DNA of 64,000 bases. Source: DSWT01 sp035373625. GTDB lineage: Bacteria > Chloroflexota > Anaerolineae > B4-G1 > SLSP01. Below are positions 50,547-58,772 of the stretch, in pieces (within the stretch, counting starts at the first letter, position 1; each line of letters starts with the position of its first letter). Made by a program: the position numbers and the translations under genes. The notes under the pieces were generated by a model. That model worked only from the letters and a program-made list of their open reading frames with translations. It did no database searches and had not been told where the DNA came from. The stretch covers positions 18,785-82,784 of the forward strand of contig DAOSNS010000016.1 in NCBI GenBank assembly GCA_035373625.1, given 5' to 3'.

Positions 50547-52694
50547 ATGAAGCTTCGTGGTTATTTAATTGTAAGCATTGTTTCTGTTCTCGTCTTAGTA
50601 TTGTGCCAGACGTATCTCTCTAATGCAGAGCAGCTCTCTCCACTCACTATTGATTGGGTGGGGGCGTTATTGCCTGAAAGTGGAAGTGTTACTGTAGTTT
50701 CTCATGGGTCATCAGTGGATATCTATATACTGGTCTACAAGGTGGGCACAACAGATACCCCTGGACGAGGAGCAGGCATTCAGTGTGAAATTAGTTGGAG
50801 TCCTGTATCTTACTTTGGTGGCCCTTGGGACAGTATTCGGACTAAGGTAATGCAATACGAAAGTGATGTTGACAATTATGACAAATATAGAGGCACTCTC
50901 GATAACTTAATAACGGGGAAGTACGAATTCACGGCGCGTTGTTCTGATGATAATGGTCTCAATTGGAGTTGGAGTGAACTACCTTTTGGTAATGGAATGA
51001 TAGCTGTAGGAATGCATATACCTGGATACTCAACCGGAACCACATCCAATTTAATGCTGATGGAAAACGACATAATAACAATTTCTGCTTCTGGAAGCGT
51101 AAACACATACCCCGAGAGTCCAGACCATCCCTGGAGTGACCCCGATGGTAACGGTAACCCATGTACATCAGAGTGCTTACTGCCCGCTGCCCAATTTGGA
51201 GCTTTAATTGGGCGAATTGGGAATAATGGGCAATGGTTTTTCATTGGAACGCAGAATACTATAAATGTTGAACAGGGTGGCGAGCTGATACTGGCTGTTA
51301 ACGATACTATCAATGATAACAATATTGGTTCGTATGTAGTTTACATAAACAAAGACTTCTTTACTGTCTATGAGGCGCGCTTGGATGTAGGAATGCCATA
51401 TAACATTGACAGAGGGTGTGCATCGCCTTATGTTGGTTGTAATGGGTCTTATCATGGTTTCTATAATGGCGTTTGTACCGATCTCGCAATGGACGCTTAC
51501 AGGGCAAGTGTGTTTTTCAATATTCAAACAGCTTTGTCTCAGGACTTTCAGACAAATCCGAATAGATATCGGTATGGAACTGCTCGGAATGCGGAGGATA
51601 TGAGACGATATTTCACCTACAATCAAGAATTACTTCAACATTCTCAACCATACCAGATAGGGGATATAGCTTTTTTTGACTGGCCTAGAGAAGACTATCC
51701 AGATGGTGATGGTATATCTGACCATGTAAATATCATCTCAAGAGTAGATAGTAATGGCCGTCCACTCAAAATGGTAGACGCCACAGGCACATATTCGGGC
51801 AATCCATCCGGGTTGGCACTTGAGCATAATTGGTCTAGCTACTATGATTTGTATAATCAAGGACACGGGCGGTTAAGTCAAATCTTCGCAGAGATGTCCG
51901 ATGTCACAGGAGGAACATTGCCAATCTTGCGTGTTTCTTTAATCTCATCGCCCTCGGTTGTATTCAGTGTATTCGACGCTAATGGCAAATTTAGGTCATC
52001 GGACTATGAAGAAAACTTGGTAGCAAGTAACATTGAGGATTTCATTCCTTACATTCCTAGTAGCAACTATTCAGAAAATGATGTACAACAAGTAATAACC
52101 ATTAACTACCCTTTATCAAATTCAAACCGTTATATTGTCAGGTTAGAAGGTTCGGTAAGCACAACATACAATTTACTGATTGAGACATTGGAAAATTCAA
52201 TTGTGACAGATTCTGAACTCTTTACCCAACCAATCGCATCAGGCGAAGTCCACAGGGTAGAGATAACTTTAAATGATAATAACGGGAACATTGAGTTTTC
52301 AGCAATCCCACCAATTCCTTCGCCTTTTGTTTCCGCTCCTTTTTATCTTACTTTAGCCGATCTTGTTGGTACGTTGGCCCAATTGACTTTCACCATTTCT
52401 GAAACAGGTGGTCAATACCCCATAAATGGGATTGCAATAACCTGCACAGAACTATCAGATCAGTTGGGTGGAGTAATCCCAGCAAGCAATTTACTGATTA
52501 TTCCAGATAGTTTTGATATTGTTGCTAATGGTTCTCAAGAAATTTCTGCTCAAGTTGACTTGAGTAGTGTCTCGCCCGGTATCTATCAGGGCAGTCTTAT
52601 CATTTCAACGCAGAATGGGGGTTCATATAGAGTGCTATTCGTTCTTGATATTGAATTTCATAAAATCTACCTACCCATAGTTACAAAGCAGTAA
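50547..52694 (+). CDS. Secreted protein with DUF1287-like domain on an AT-rich island
   Basis: 715 residues with a signal peptide (MKLRGYLIVSIVSVLVLVLC...SNAEQ). The N-terminal 270 residues are beta-rich. The central part (about 290-430) reads YHGFYNGVCTDLAMDAYRAS, ...QPYQIGDIAFFDWPR and DHVNIISRVDSNG, resembling the DUF1287 / NlpC-P60-like cysteine-hydrolase fold (Cys near 312, His near 392). C-terminal beta domains end in the tail HKIYLPIVTKQ, like the C25 peptidase. Codon use is conspicuously AT-rich compared with all neighbours. Probable cell-wall or surface enzyme, horizontally acquired. Confidence 0.7.
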   Translation: MKLRGYLIVSIVSVLVLVLCQTYLSNAEQLSPLTIDWVGALLPESGSVTVVSHGSSVDIYILVYKVGTTDTPGRGAGIQCEISWSPVSYFGGPWDSIRTKVMQYESDVDNYDKYRGTLDNLITGKYEFTARCSDDNGLNWSWSELPFGNGMIAVGMHIPGYSTGTTSNLMLMENDIITISASGSVNTYPESPDHPWSDPDGNGNPCTSECLLPAAQFGALIGRIGNNGQWFFIGTQNTINVEQGGELILAVNDTINDNNIGSYVVYINKDFFTVYEARLDVGMPYNIDRGCASPYVGCNGSYHGFYNGVCTDLAMDAYRASVFFNIQTALSQDFQTNPNRYRYGTARNAEDMRRYFTYNQELLQHSQPYQIGDIAFFDWPREDYPDGDGISDHVNIISRVDSNGRPLKMVDATGTYSGNPSGLALEHNWSSYYDLYNQGHGRLSQIFAEMSDVTGGTLPILRVSLISSPSVVFSVFDANGKFRSSDYEENLVASNIEDFIPYIPSSNYSENDVQQVITINYPLSNSNRYIVRLEGSVSTTYNLLIETLENSIVTDSELFTQPIASGEVHRVEITLNDNNGNIEFSAIPPIPSPFVSAPFYLTLADLVGTLAQLTFTISETGGQYPINGIAITCTELSDQLGGVIPASNLLIIPDSFDIVANGSQEISAQVDLSSVSPGIYQGSLIISTQNGGSYRVLFVLDIEFHKIYLPIVTKQ

Positions 52695-52821
52695 GCCGGT
52701 TGGGTAATGGTTGATTGTCGTTGAATCATTGAGAGTAAGTTACTTGTTTGTGCTAGCAGGGTTAATGCCAGTGTAATTTGTGGGTTTTGGGACAGTGAAA
52801 TATTTTTTGAGTATTGGGAAA

Positions 52822-53172
52822 ATGATGAAGAATTGGGATGCTATTCAAAAACGTTATCTGCGGGACGATTTGCCCGTTCGGTTAGGCGGTATTGCTGCCA
52901 ATTTAGGTCGGGTAAAGTCGTTCGCAATACACGACGTGAATCGAGACGCTGTCGCCAGTTCGTTAGAAGAAAGCAAGTTTTTTATCGAGTGGACTGCGGC
53001 TGAAGCCGACGTAAGCACAGCGGCGGAATTGGTGGAATTGCAAGTGCAGTTATCCCTTTGGCAGCGCGCCTGGGATGAAATTTGGCCGGATCACGCCCAA
53101 CGACAGCATGTCGCCAACGTGTCGGGTCAGTGGTCGCAACGGGTATTGGAATTGTCAGGCTTGTTAGATTGA
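52822..53172 (+). CDS. Conserved hypothetical protein, first of an AT-rich cassette
   Basis: About 116 residues starting MMKNWDAIQKRYLRDDLPVR, followed by LGGIAANLGRVKSFA and FFIEWTAAEADVSTAAELVE, ending VLELSGLLD. Longer starts (52780) add a non-conserved stretch. Soluble and mostly helical. I recall similar proteins in cyanobacteria and Chloroflexota, often beside the family of the next gene, but I know no function. A TA-like or accessory role is a guess from the HicAB pair downstream. Confidence 0.65.
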   Translation: MMKNWDAIQKRYLRDDLPVRLGGIAANLGRVKSFAIHDVNRDAVASSLEESKFFIEWTAAEADVSTAAELVELQVQLSLWQRAWDEIWPDHAQRQHVANVSGQWSQRVLELSGLLD

Positions 53173-53203
53173 CACTCTTTTGGCCTTGAGTGGAGGTGCA
53201 TCA

Positions 53204-53425
53204 ATTGCTGTCGAAGTGAAACCATTAGCTGAAGTAACGCAAGAAGCTGTGCGGATATTGTGCGAAAAAATCGGCATCGTGAACACGATCCGCTTTGTCA
53301 ACCAGTTTACGACCGGGTATGGCAATTATACAGAAGAGCGAGAGACGTTCTTCGCCGATTTGACATTGGATGATATTGTTGCCGAGATCAAGCGTAAAAA
53401 AGTCGGCTCAACAGCAGTTCCTTGA
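53204..53425 (+). CDS. Conserved small protein, probable ATT start
   Basis: About 73 residues: AVEVKPLAEVTQEAVRILCE, KIGIVNTIRFVNQFTTGYGN, then a charged end. GGAGGTGCATCA precedes ATT at 53204; the next gene has the same GGAGGTGCATCA before ATG at 53443. So ATT probably serves as (or has replaced) the start codon; TTG at 53180 or 53186 is the alternative. Function unknown; it is typical of small regulators or antitoxins in size. Confidence 0.6.
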   Translation: MAVEVKPLAEVTQEAVRILCEKIGIVNTIRFVNQFTTGYGNYTEERETFFADLTLDDIVAEIKRKKVGSTAVP

Positions 53426-53442
53426 ATATGGGAGGTGCATCA

Positions 53443-53652
53443 ATGTTGTTCTTCACCGCAGTTGTAGAAAAATGCCCGGATACCGGCTTGTATGTTGGTT
53501 ATGTCCCTAATTTTCCTGGAGCGCATACCCAGGGTGAGACGCTAGACGAACTCTATGCCAACTTGCACGAGGTTCTGGATATGTTATTAGAGGACGGCCA
53601 GCCAATTCTGGAGACTGAATTCGTCGGGACGCAAACAATAATGGTTGGTTGA
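53443..53652 (+). CDS. hicB: HicB-like antitoxin
   Basis: 69 residues, the HicB partial RNase-H fold: FFTAVVEKCPDTGLYVGYVP, FPGAHTQGETLDELYANLHE, VLDMLLEDG. ATG at 53443 after GGGAGG. It lacks a C-terminal DNA-binding domain, as in the short HicB form. It directly precedes a hicA frame that is broken, which may leave it a solo antitoxin or immunity protein. Confidence 0.85.
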   Translation: MLFFTAVVEKCPDTGLYVGYVPNFPGAHTQGETLDELYANLHEVLDMLLEDGQPILETEFVGTQTIMVG

Positions 53653-53653
53653 T

Positions 53654-53878
53654 ATGGGGAAGAAGTATCCAGTCCTGAAACCACGGGAAGTGATGGAGAT
53701 TCTGGAGCAACTTGGATTTGTGATTATGCGGCAACGCGGTTCGCAGGTCTAATATCGGCATCCAGATGGGCGTTGTACAACCGTCCCGTATCACAGTGGG
53801 CGCGATATTTCCCCAATTCTGTTACGGCAGATTGCGAAAGATATTGGCTTGACCATAGATGAGTTCTTGAGCCATTGA
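53654..53878 (+). pseudogene. hicA: HicA-like toxin interrupted by an in-frame TAA
   Basis: 75 codons starting two bases after the hicB stop codon. Reads KKYPVLKPREVMEILEQLGF, VIMRQRGSQV, then TAA at 53750-53752, then in the same frame YRHPDGRCTTVPYHSGRDIS and LLRQIAKDIGLTIDEFLSH. Normal HicA has G-S-H-x-x-Y-R-H here, so TAA most simply stands for CAA, and the catalytic-type His also differs (GSQ). Toxin activity is probably lost. The stop abuts the start of znuC by two bases. Confidence 0.85.
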
Positions 53879-53880
53879 CG

Positions 53881-54720
53881 ATGTCCACCTTCACCACCCC
53901 CTTCAAATCCATGCTCACCCGCCACCACGCACCGCACCAGCCGGGCACGCCGATCCTCGCTGTCTCCGGGCTGACGGTGCGCTACAACGGGCTTGCCGCG
54001 CTGGACGACGTGACGTTCGATCTGCACGCGGGCGAGCAGGTCGCCGTCGTCGGGCCGAACGGGGCGGGCAAGAGCACGCTGCTCAAGGCCGTGGCGGGCG
54101 TGCTCGCGCCGACCGCCGGCACGGTGACGGTCTACGGACAGGGGCCGGGGGGCCACATCTGCATCGCCTACGTGCCGCAGCGCACCGCCGTGGATTGGCA
54201 GTTCCCGGTGACGGTGCGCGACGTGGTGCTGATGGGGCGGATTGGGCAGTTGGGGCTGTTCCGGCACCCGGGTAAACGCGATCTCGCCCAAGTACATGAA
54301 TGTTTGGAGTTGGTGGGCATCGCGGACCTGGCGAACCGGCAGATCAACGAGCTGTCCGGCGGGCAACAGCAGCGGATGTTCATCGCCCGCGCGCTGGCGC
54401 AGGAAGCCGAGCTGATGCTGATGGACGAGCCGCTCACCGGGCTGGATGCGCCGTCGCAGGAGGGCATCTTTCAGTTGCTCCGCGACCTCCGCGCGCGCGG
54501 CGTGACGATTATGCTCTCCACCCACGACCTGGATCAGGCGGTGCAGTATTTCGACCGGGTGATGCTGCTGAACCGGCGGTTGCTCGGCTTTGGCAAACCG
54601 GCGGAGGTGTTCACGCCGGAGCGGTTGATGGTGGCTTACGGCGGGCATCTGCACTTGATGCCGTTCGACGGGGGCCTGGTGGCGGTGGGCGATACGTGTT
54701 GTGGAGGGGATCGTCGCTAA
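53881..54720 (+). CDS. znuC: Zinc/manganese ABC transporter ATPase (ZnuC-like)
   Basis: 279 residues from ATG 53881. Walker A VVGPNGAGKSTLLKAVAG, Q-loop CIAYVPQRTAVDWQFPV (the D-W-x-F-P-V is typical for the Mn/Zn/Fe family), signature ELSGGQQQRMFIARALA, Walker B LMLMDEPLTGLDA, switch LSTHDLDQAV. The first 27 residues are a loose extension. No good ribosome site is seen; the broken hicA frame just upstream may feed ribosomes in. GC-rich, like znuA and unlike the island between. Confidence 0.93.
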   Translation: MSTFTTPFKSMLTRHHAPHQPGTPILAVSGLTVRYNGLAALDDVTFDLHAGEQVAVVGPNGAGKSTLLKAVAGVLAPTAGTVTVYGQGPGGHICIAYVPQRTAVDWQFPVTVRDVVLMGRIGQLGLFRHPGKRDLAQVHECLELVGIADLANRQINELSGGQQQRMFIARALAQEAELMLMDEPLTGLDAPSQEGIFQLLRDLRARGVTIMLSTHDLDQAVQYFDRVMLLNRRLLGFGKPAEVFTPERLMVAYGGHLHLMPFDGGLVAVGDTCCGGDRR

Positions 54721-55562
54721 TGATTAACCTGCTCGACCGGTTGATTGCGCCGTTGCAGTATCCCTTCATGGTGCGCGGCCTGCTGGCGGCGGTGATGGTG
54801 GGCGTCGTCTGCGCCGTGGTGGGGACTTACGTGGTGCTACGCGGGATGGCGTTCTTCGGCGATGCGCTGGCGCACTCGATTCTGCCGGGCGTGGCGGTGG
54901 GCTATCTCGTCGGCGGAGGGGCGCGCGGGCCGCTGTTCTGGTGGGCGCTGGGGACGGCGGTATTGGCGTCGCTTGGCATCGGCGCGATCAGCAAGAAGAC
55001 GAAGGTGCGCGAGGATACTGCCACGGGCGTTATCTTTGCCGGCGCGTTCGCCCTGGGCATCGCGTTGATCTCAACGGTGCGCAGTTACACCGTGGATTTG
55101 ACGCACTTCCTGTTCGGCGACGTACTCGGCGTTTCGTGGGGCGATCTGACGTTGATCGCTATTTTCGGTGGGGTCGTTCTGCTGATAGTGGCGGCGTTCT
55201 ACAAAGAATTCCTGGTGCTCTCGTTCGATCCCATTTTCGCGGCGACGATGCGCTTGCCGGCGCGTTTTTTTGAGTCCCTGTTGCTTGTGTTGATCGCCGT
55301 GACGATTGTGGTGTCGCTGCAAACGGTGGGCGTGGCGTTGATGGTCGCCATGCTCGTCACCCCGGCGGCGACGGCCTACCTGCTCACCAAGCGCATGCTG
55401 CCGATGATGGCGCTGGCGGCGGTCATCGCAGCGGCATCGGGCGTGGTGGGACTGTATCTCTCGTACTACACCGGCGTCGCCTCCGGCGCGGCGATTGTGC
55501 TGACGTGTACGGCGTGTTTCGGCGTGGCGTGGGGGATACAGACGGTACGCCAGCGCGGATGA
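54720..55562 (+). CDS. znuB: Zinc/manganese ABC transporter permease (ZnuB-like)
   Basis: 280 residues, ABC-3 family. Start codon overlaps the znuC stop (TAATG). About eight membrane helices; family motifs VVGTYVVLRGMAFFGDALAH then SILPGVAVGYL near 30-60, DTATGVIFAGAFALGIALIS, LTHFLFGDVLGVSW and LQTVGVALMVAMLVTPAATA. Completes the ZnuACB set. Confidence 0.94.
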   Translation: MINLLDRLIAPLQYPFMVRGLLAAVMVGVVCAVVGTYVVLRGMAFFGDALAHSILPGVAVGYLVGGGARGPLFWWALGTAVLASLGIGAISKKTKVREDTATGVIFAGAFALGIALISTVRSYTVDLTHFLFGDVLGVSWGDLTLIAIFGGVVLLIVAAFYKEFLVLSFDPIFAATMRLPARFFESLLLVLIAVTIVVSLQTVGVALMVAMLVTPAATAYLLTKRMLPMMALAAVIAAASGVVGLYLSYYTGVASGAAIVLTCTACFGVAWGIQTVRQRG

Positions 55563-55570
55563 ATTTTCTG

Positions 55571-55643
55571 TCAGCAGATTAATCGGATTGAGCAGATTTC
55601 GTTTGCAAACAAAAAAATCTGCTTAATCTGCTCAATCTGCTGA
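55571..55643. repeat. AGCAGATT-type fold-back element after znuB
   Basis: TCAGCAGATTAATCGGATTG and AGCAGATT face AATCTGCTTAATCTGC, TCAATCTGCTGA. Between znuB and the pseudogene remnant; third copy in the metal locus. Confidence 0.93.
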
Positions 55644-55652
55644 TAAAACTCT

Positions 55653-55835
55653 CTATCTTGCCCCGCAGGCTTGCAGGCAGGCCTGCATATGCCCCCGCGA
55701 CTCGGCGGCGATGGCGATGCACTGTTCCAGGGTGTAGCCCTGCCCCTTTGTGCCGATGATCTCCAAATCCAGCGGTCCGGCATAGCCGTATTCGTGCAGC
55801 ACGCGGACGTAGCCCACGAGGTCAATGTCACTTGA
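55653..55835 (-). pseudogene. C-terminal remnant of a sugar phosphate isomerase/epimerase
   Basis: 60 codons: DIDLVGYVRVLHEYGYAGPL, DLEIIG, then GYTLEQCIAIAAESRGHMQA, CLQACGAR and stop. This is the end of a xylose isomerase-like TIM-barrel protein. Everything before it is missing and replaced by the sulfatase fragment in another frame. Confidence 0.75.
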
Positions 55836-56148
55836 AACCAACGCAAGTGGTGTTGTATCCCTGTTCCCTGACAATTTCCGCCAGCGTTTTGATTTCCGGG
55901 CGCAGCGGCCCCTTGTGGCGCAGTGCCACCATCTGTGTGCTGAACACATCCATCCCCGTGAGCATCGAGCCGTAGCCACTGGTCGTGGGGATGTAGGCGC
56001 TGTAGGTGCGCTCGAACAGCGTCCCGCCCTGCGCGAAGCGGTCAATGTGCGGCGTCGTGAGCCGGTGGTAGCCGTAGCAGCTCATGTGATCTGCGCGCAG
56101 CGAGTCAATGCCGATTAACAAAATGTTGGGTTTGCGTCGTCGTGGCAT
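55836..56148 (-). pseudogene. N-terminal remnant of a sulfatase
   Basis: About 105 codons from a proper ATG with a GGAG site: PNILLIGIDSLRADHMSCYG, YHRLTTPHIDRFAQGGTLFE, then YIPTTSGYGSMLTGMDVF, EIVREQGYNTTCVGFK. This is the N-terminus of a type I sulfatase with its first metal Asp; the formylglycine site would be near TTSGYGSMLTG, which has Ser at the Cys/Ser place. The rest is gone: the frame stops just inside the fusion with the isomerase remnant. Confidence 0.78.
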
Positions 56149-56505
56149 AATATTCTCCTAATAGGGTGGCTAAATTTATCTTCAATCTTCGCCCGAGCGC
56201 GGTAAAAGTCAAGGCGTTTTCTTATACTTGTGCCATTGCGGGATCGTTCAGATGAACCCGCTGTCCCTCGCGGACGGAGACATAAGTTTTGATAGGAGTG
56301 TATTGTAAGAGGTTGCCCTCAGATGTCAATTGCGAAGCTGTGAGATGGGTGTATTTCAACGTGGGGAAAAAGCCAGATAAACCTTTGATTTAACCGCAGA
56401 GTTCGCCGAGAGCGCAGAACAATCTTTGATAACTCTGTGGCCTCTGTGCTCTTTGGGGTAAAAGTCGCCCCTGTCTTGAAATGCACCCATTTTTTAACAA
56501 AATCT
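56149..56505. repeat. Intergenic region with CGCAGAG-type repeat
   Basis: Bases 56392-56461 form a repeat with ACCGCAGAGTTCGCCGAGAG then CGCAGAA... and the inverse CTCTGTGGCCTCTGTGCTCT. Same family as the in-frame insert at 61016. The rest (56149-56390) shows no gene. Confidence 0.7.
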
Positions 56506-56534
56506 TGACGTATAGATTTAGTTATGTTATAATG
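56506..56534 (+). promoter_or_regulatory. Promoter of yceD
   Basis: TTGACG, 17 bp, consensus TATAAT; 34 bp before the ATG. Confidence 0.85.
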
Positions 56535-56568
56535 TCACTATTGACGGGTATCGGAGGAACCCGTGCGA

Positions 56569-57077
56569 TGATAAAGGTCAATCTTTCCGAACTTATTCAC
56601 GCCAAACCGGGCAGTCGTGAAACCGCCGTTTTCGACATCGGCAACACCATCATTGATGACCTCGACCTGGGTTTTCTAAAGGGCAAACTCCATTTTACAC
56701 GTGTAGCTTACGGGATTCTGGTTGAGGGGCAACTCGACGCTTCGGTCAAAACCGAATGTACCCGCTGCCTGACGCCCTTTTACGCACCTGTGGTCATCGA
56801 GCTAGAGGATACCATCAGCCTCCCCGGAGCAGAACTGACCCCTGAACGGCCCGTGCGTGTTGCTGAGGATGGATGGACCGATTTAGCACCGCTGATCGGT
56901 GAATATGCCTGGCTTGGGTTGCCGGTTAAACCGATCTGCTCGCCGGATTGTAAGGGCATTTGTCCCAACTGTGGCGGAAATATCAACCTTGGCGAGTGTA
57001 CCTGTGATAATACGCCACCTGTAGACCCACGTTGGGAAGTGTTGCGCACTTTAGTTGGCGAAACTGATAAACCTTGA
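56569..57077 (+). CDS. yceD: YceD/DUF177 family protein
   Basis: 169 residues from ATG 56569 after CGGAGGA. DUF177 pattern: GILVEGQLDASVKTECTRCL with C-x2-C near 62-65 and a C-terminal Cys-rich block ICSPDCKGICPNCGGNINLG then ECTC. The family is linked to 23S rRNA processing and 50S assembly and is normally followed by rpmF (bL32). Here rpmF is absent and rpoD follows after 230 bp of repeats and hairpins. Confidence 0.85.
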
Positions 57078-57082
57078 CTGAA

Positions 57083-57105
57083 TTGACCGCTACCAGAGCG
57101 GTCAA
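57083..57105 (+). terminator. Hairpin after yceD
   Basis: TTGACCGCT and AGCGGTCAA, 9-bp stem, 5-nt loop. A T-rich run follows only about 65 bases later (57173-57182). Confidence 0.5.
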
Positions 57106-57221
57106 CAGGCGTGGATACTTTGACTCTGGCCGTTGAGTGAACCATCCGACGGTTGGGCTAAAGACTACCGGTTTGTTTTTTTATTGAAGAGACACCGATA
57201 CTACCGCACACCATGCAAGTG

Positions 57222-57297
57222 CGAAAATTTGCCAACGGATTGGACGGATTTTTAGCGGATTGTCCTTTTCAATCCGTTTCGTCCGTTGACATTTTCG
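57222..57297. repeat. AACGGATT-type fold-back element before rpoD
   Basis: CGAAAAT and CAACGGATTGGACGGATT face AATCCGTTTCGTCCGTTG and ATTTTCG. Ends three bases before the GGAGG of rpoD. Confidence 0.92.
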
Positions 57298-57307
57298 AAG
57301 GAGGCCT

Positions 57308-58537
57308 ATGAACGTTGTTCAGGATCTTTTGGAAAAGGCTGCAACTCAGGGATTTTTGGCAATAGAGGATGTTTTGGAAACACTGGGAACGGCGGAAGAC
57401 GAAATGCCGGCGGATATTATCGTAGGAAAATTGCGGGAAGCGGGTATCGAGATTGAAACGGTTGTGGACGAAGAGGCCGAAGAGGCCGAAGACGCGAACG
57501 AAGAGCCTGACGTTGATGATGTAGATGAAGCAGAAGTTGCAGGGATCGAGGAAGAACCCTCTTTTGATGACTTCACCGATGAAGAAGTCGAGGCCTGGGA
57601 TGGCGATATGTACGGCCTCGACGGGATTGGGGTTGATGACACGGTTGCACTTTACCTGCGGGAAATGGCGCGCGTGCCATTGCTCACGAATGACGAGGAA
57701 GTCACCTTAGCGAAGAAGATCGAACATGGGCGTGAGGCACAGCGTCTGTTGCAAAATGACGGGCATTATACAGCGGATGAACGGGCATGCCTTGAAGAAA
57801 TCCTTCATGAAGGCATTGATGCGCGCGATCACTTAATCCGTGCCAACACCCGCCTCGTCGTCAGCATCGCCAAAAAGTACATCGGGCGCGGCGTACCGTT
57901 CCTGGATTTGATTCAGGAGGGCAACCTGGGCTTGATGAAGGCTGTCGAAAAGTTCGAGTATCAGCGCGGTTACCGCTTCAGCACTTACGCGACATGGTGG
58001 ATTCGCCAGACGATCACTCGCGCCATTGCCGATCAGGGACGCACCATTCGCGTGCCGGTGCACATGAGTGACCGGATTCGCCGCTTGTATCGGCGGGCGC
58101 AAGAGATCGAGCAGGAACGGGGTACCCGTCCCACGCCAGAAGAGCTGGCAGAAGAAATGGGCCTGGAACCGCGCAAAGTCCAGTGGATGATGCGCGTCTC
58201 CTGGCAACCGTTGAGCCTCGAGCGTCCCGTGGGCGAAGACGATGACAGCGAGCTGAGCAACTTCATCGAAGACGACCGCACGCCTACGCCGCCCGATACC
58301 GCCTATCAAGGCATGTTGCGGGATCGCATCGAAGAGGCTTTGACGACCCTCAGCCCCCGCGAAGTGCGCATTTTGCGTATGCGATTTGGGTTGTATAATG
58401 GGAGGAGTTACACCCTCGAAGAGGTCGGGCAGAAATTCGGCCTGACCCGCGAGCGGATTCGACAGATCGAAGGACAGGCTTTACGGCGTCTGCGCCATCC
58501 GAGTCGCAGCCGCGATTTGAAGGATTATTTGCGATGA
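57308..58537 (+). CDS. rpoD: Primary sigma factor RpoD/SigA
   Basis: 409 residues; ATG 57308 after AAGGAGG. Acidic region 1.1-like N-terminus (Glu/Asp run about 60-95), region 1.2 (DTVALYLREMARVPLLTNDE), region 2 (ANTRLVVSIAKKYIGRGVPF, LDLIQEGNLGLMKAVEKFEY, STYATWWIRQTITRAIADQG), region 3, and region 4 (MRFGLYNGRSYTLEEVGQKF, LTRERIRQIEGQALRRLRHP). Its -10 and -35 readers are the standard ones, agreeing with the TTGACA/TATAAT promoters noted here. The N-terminal region is longer than in minimal SigA. Confidence 0.95.
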   Translation: MNVVQDLLEKAATQGFLAIEDVLETLGTAEDEMPADIIVGKLREAGIEIETVVDEEAEEAEDANEEPDVDDVDEAEVAGIEEEPSFDDFTDEEVEAWDGDMYGLDGIGVDDTVALYLREMARVPLLTNDEEVTLAKKIEHGREAQRLLQNDGHYTADERACLEEILHEGIDARDHLIRANTRLVVSIAKKYIGRGVPFLDLIQEGNLGLMKAVEKFEYQRGYRFSTYATWWIRQTITRAIADQGRTIRVPVHMSDRIRRLYRRAQEIEQERGTRPTPEELAEEMGLEPRKVQWMMRVSWQPLSLERPVGEDDDSELSNFIEDDRTPTPPDTAYQGMLRDRIEEALTTLSPREVRILRMRFGLYNGRSYTLEEVGQKFGLTRERIRQIEGQALRRLRHPSRSRDLKDYLR

Positions 58538-58638
58538 CAATTTATGGTGTTGGCGTGATGATGATGCGTTCCATGCCGTGGCGCTGTGGGAGCGAGGCCC
58601 CATAAGCGTCAACGGTCCGTGACGCACGGAACACGGCA

Positions 58639-58667
58639 AAAACCCGCCAGCCTCGCTGGCGGGTTTT
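58639..58667 (+). terminator. Rho-independent terminator of rpoD
   Basis: AAAACCCGCCAGC and GCTGGCGGGTTTT, 13-bp stem with a CTC loop, ending in TTTTCTTATTTCT. Confidence 0.92.
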
Positions 58668-58691
58668 CTTATTTCTATCTTCAGTTATACT

Positions 58692-58750
58692 CTCAACGGA
58701 TTCAACGAAATTTAACGGATTTCTCCGTTACATCCGTTCAATTCGTTGAG
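58692..58750. repeat. AACGGATT-type fold-back element before metG
   Basis: CTCAACGGATTCAACG and TTTAACGGA face TCCGTTACATCCGTTC, AATTCGTTGAG. Ends 11 bp before AGGAGGAG of metG. Confidence 0.92.
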
Positions 58751-58772
58751 GCTATCTTATAGGAGGAGTGAG

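Noticed and set aside
13234..53752. Alternative genetic code with TAA as sense codon
   Set aside because: TAA ends many normal genes here (for example at 7363 and 50456), so the two internal TAA codons are local events.
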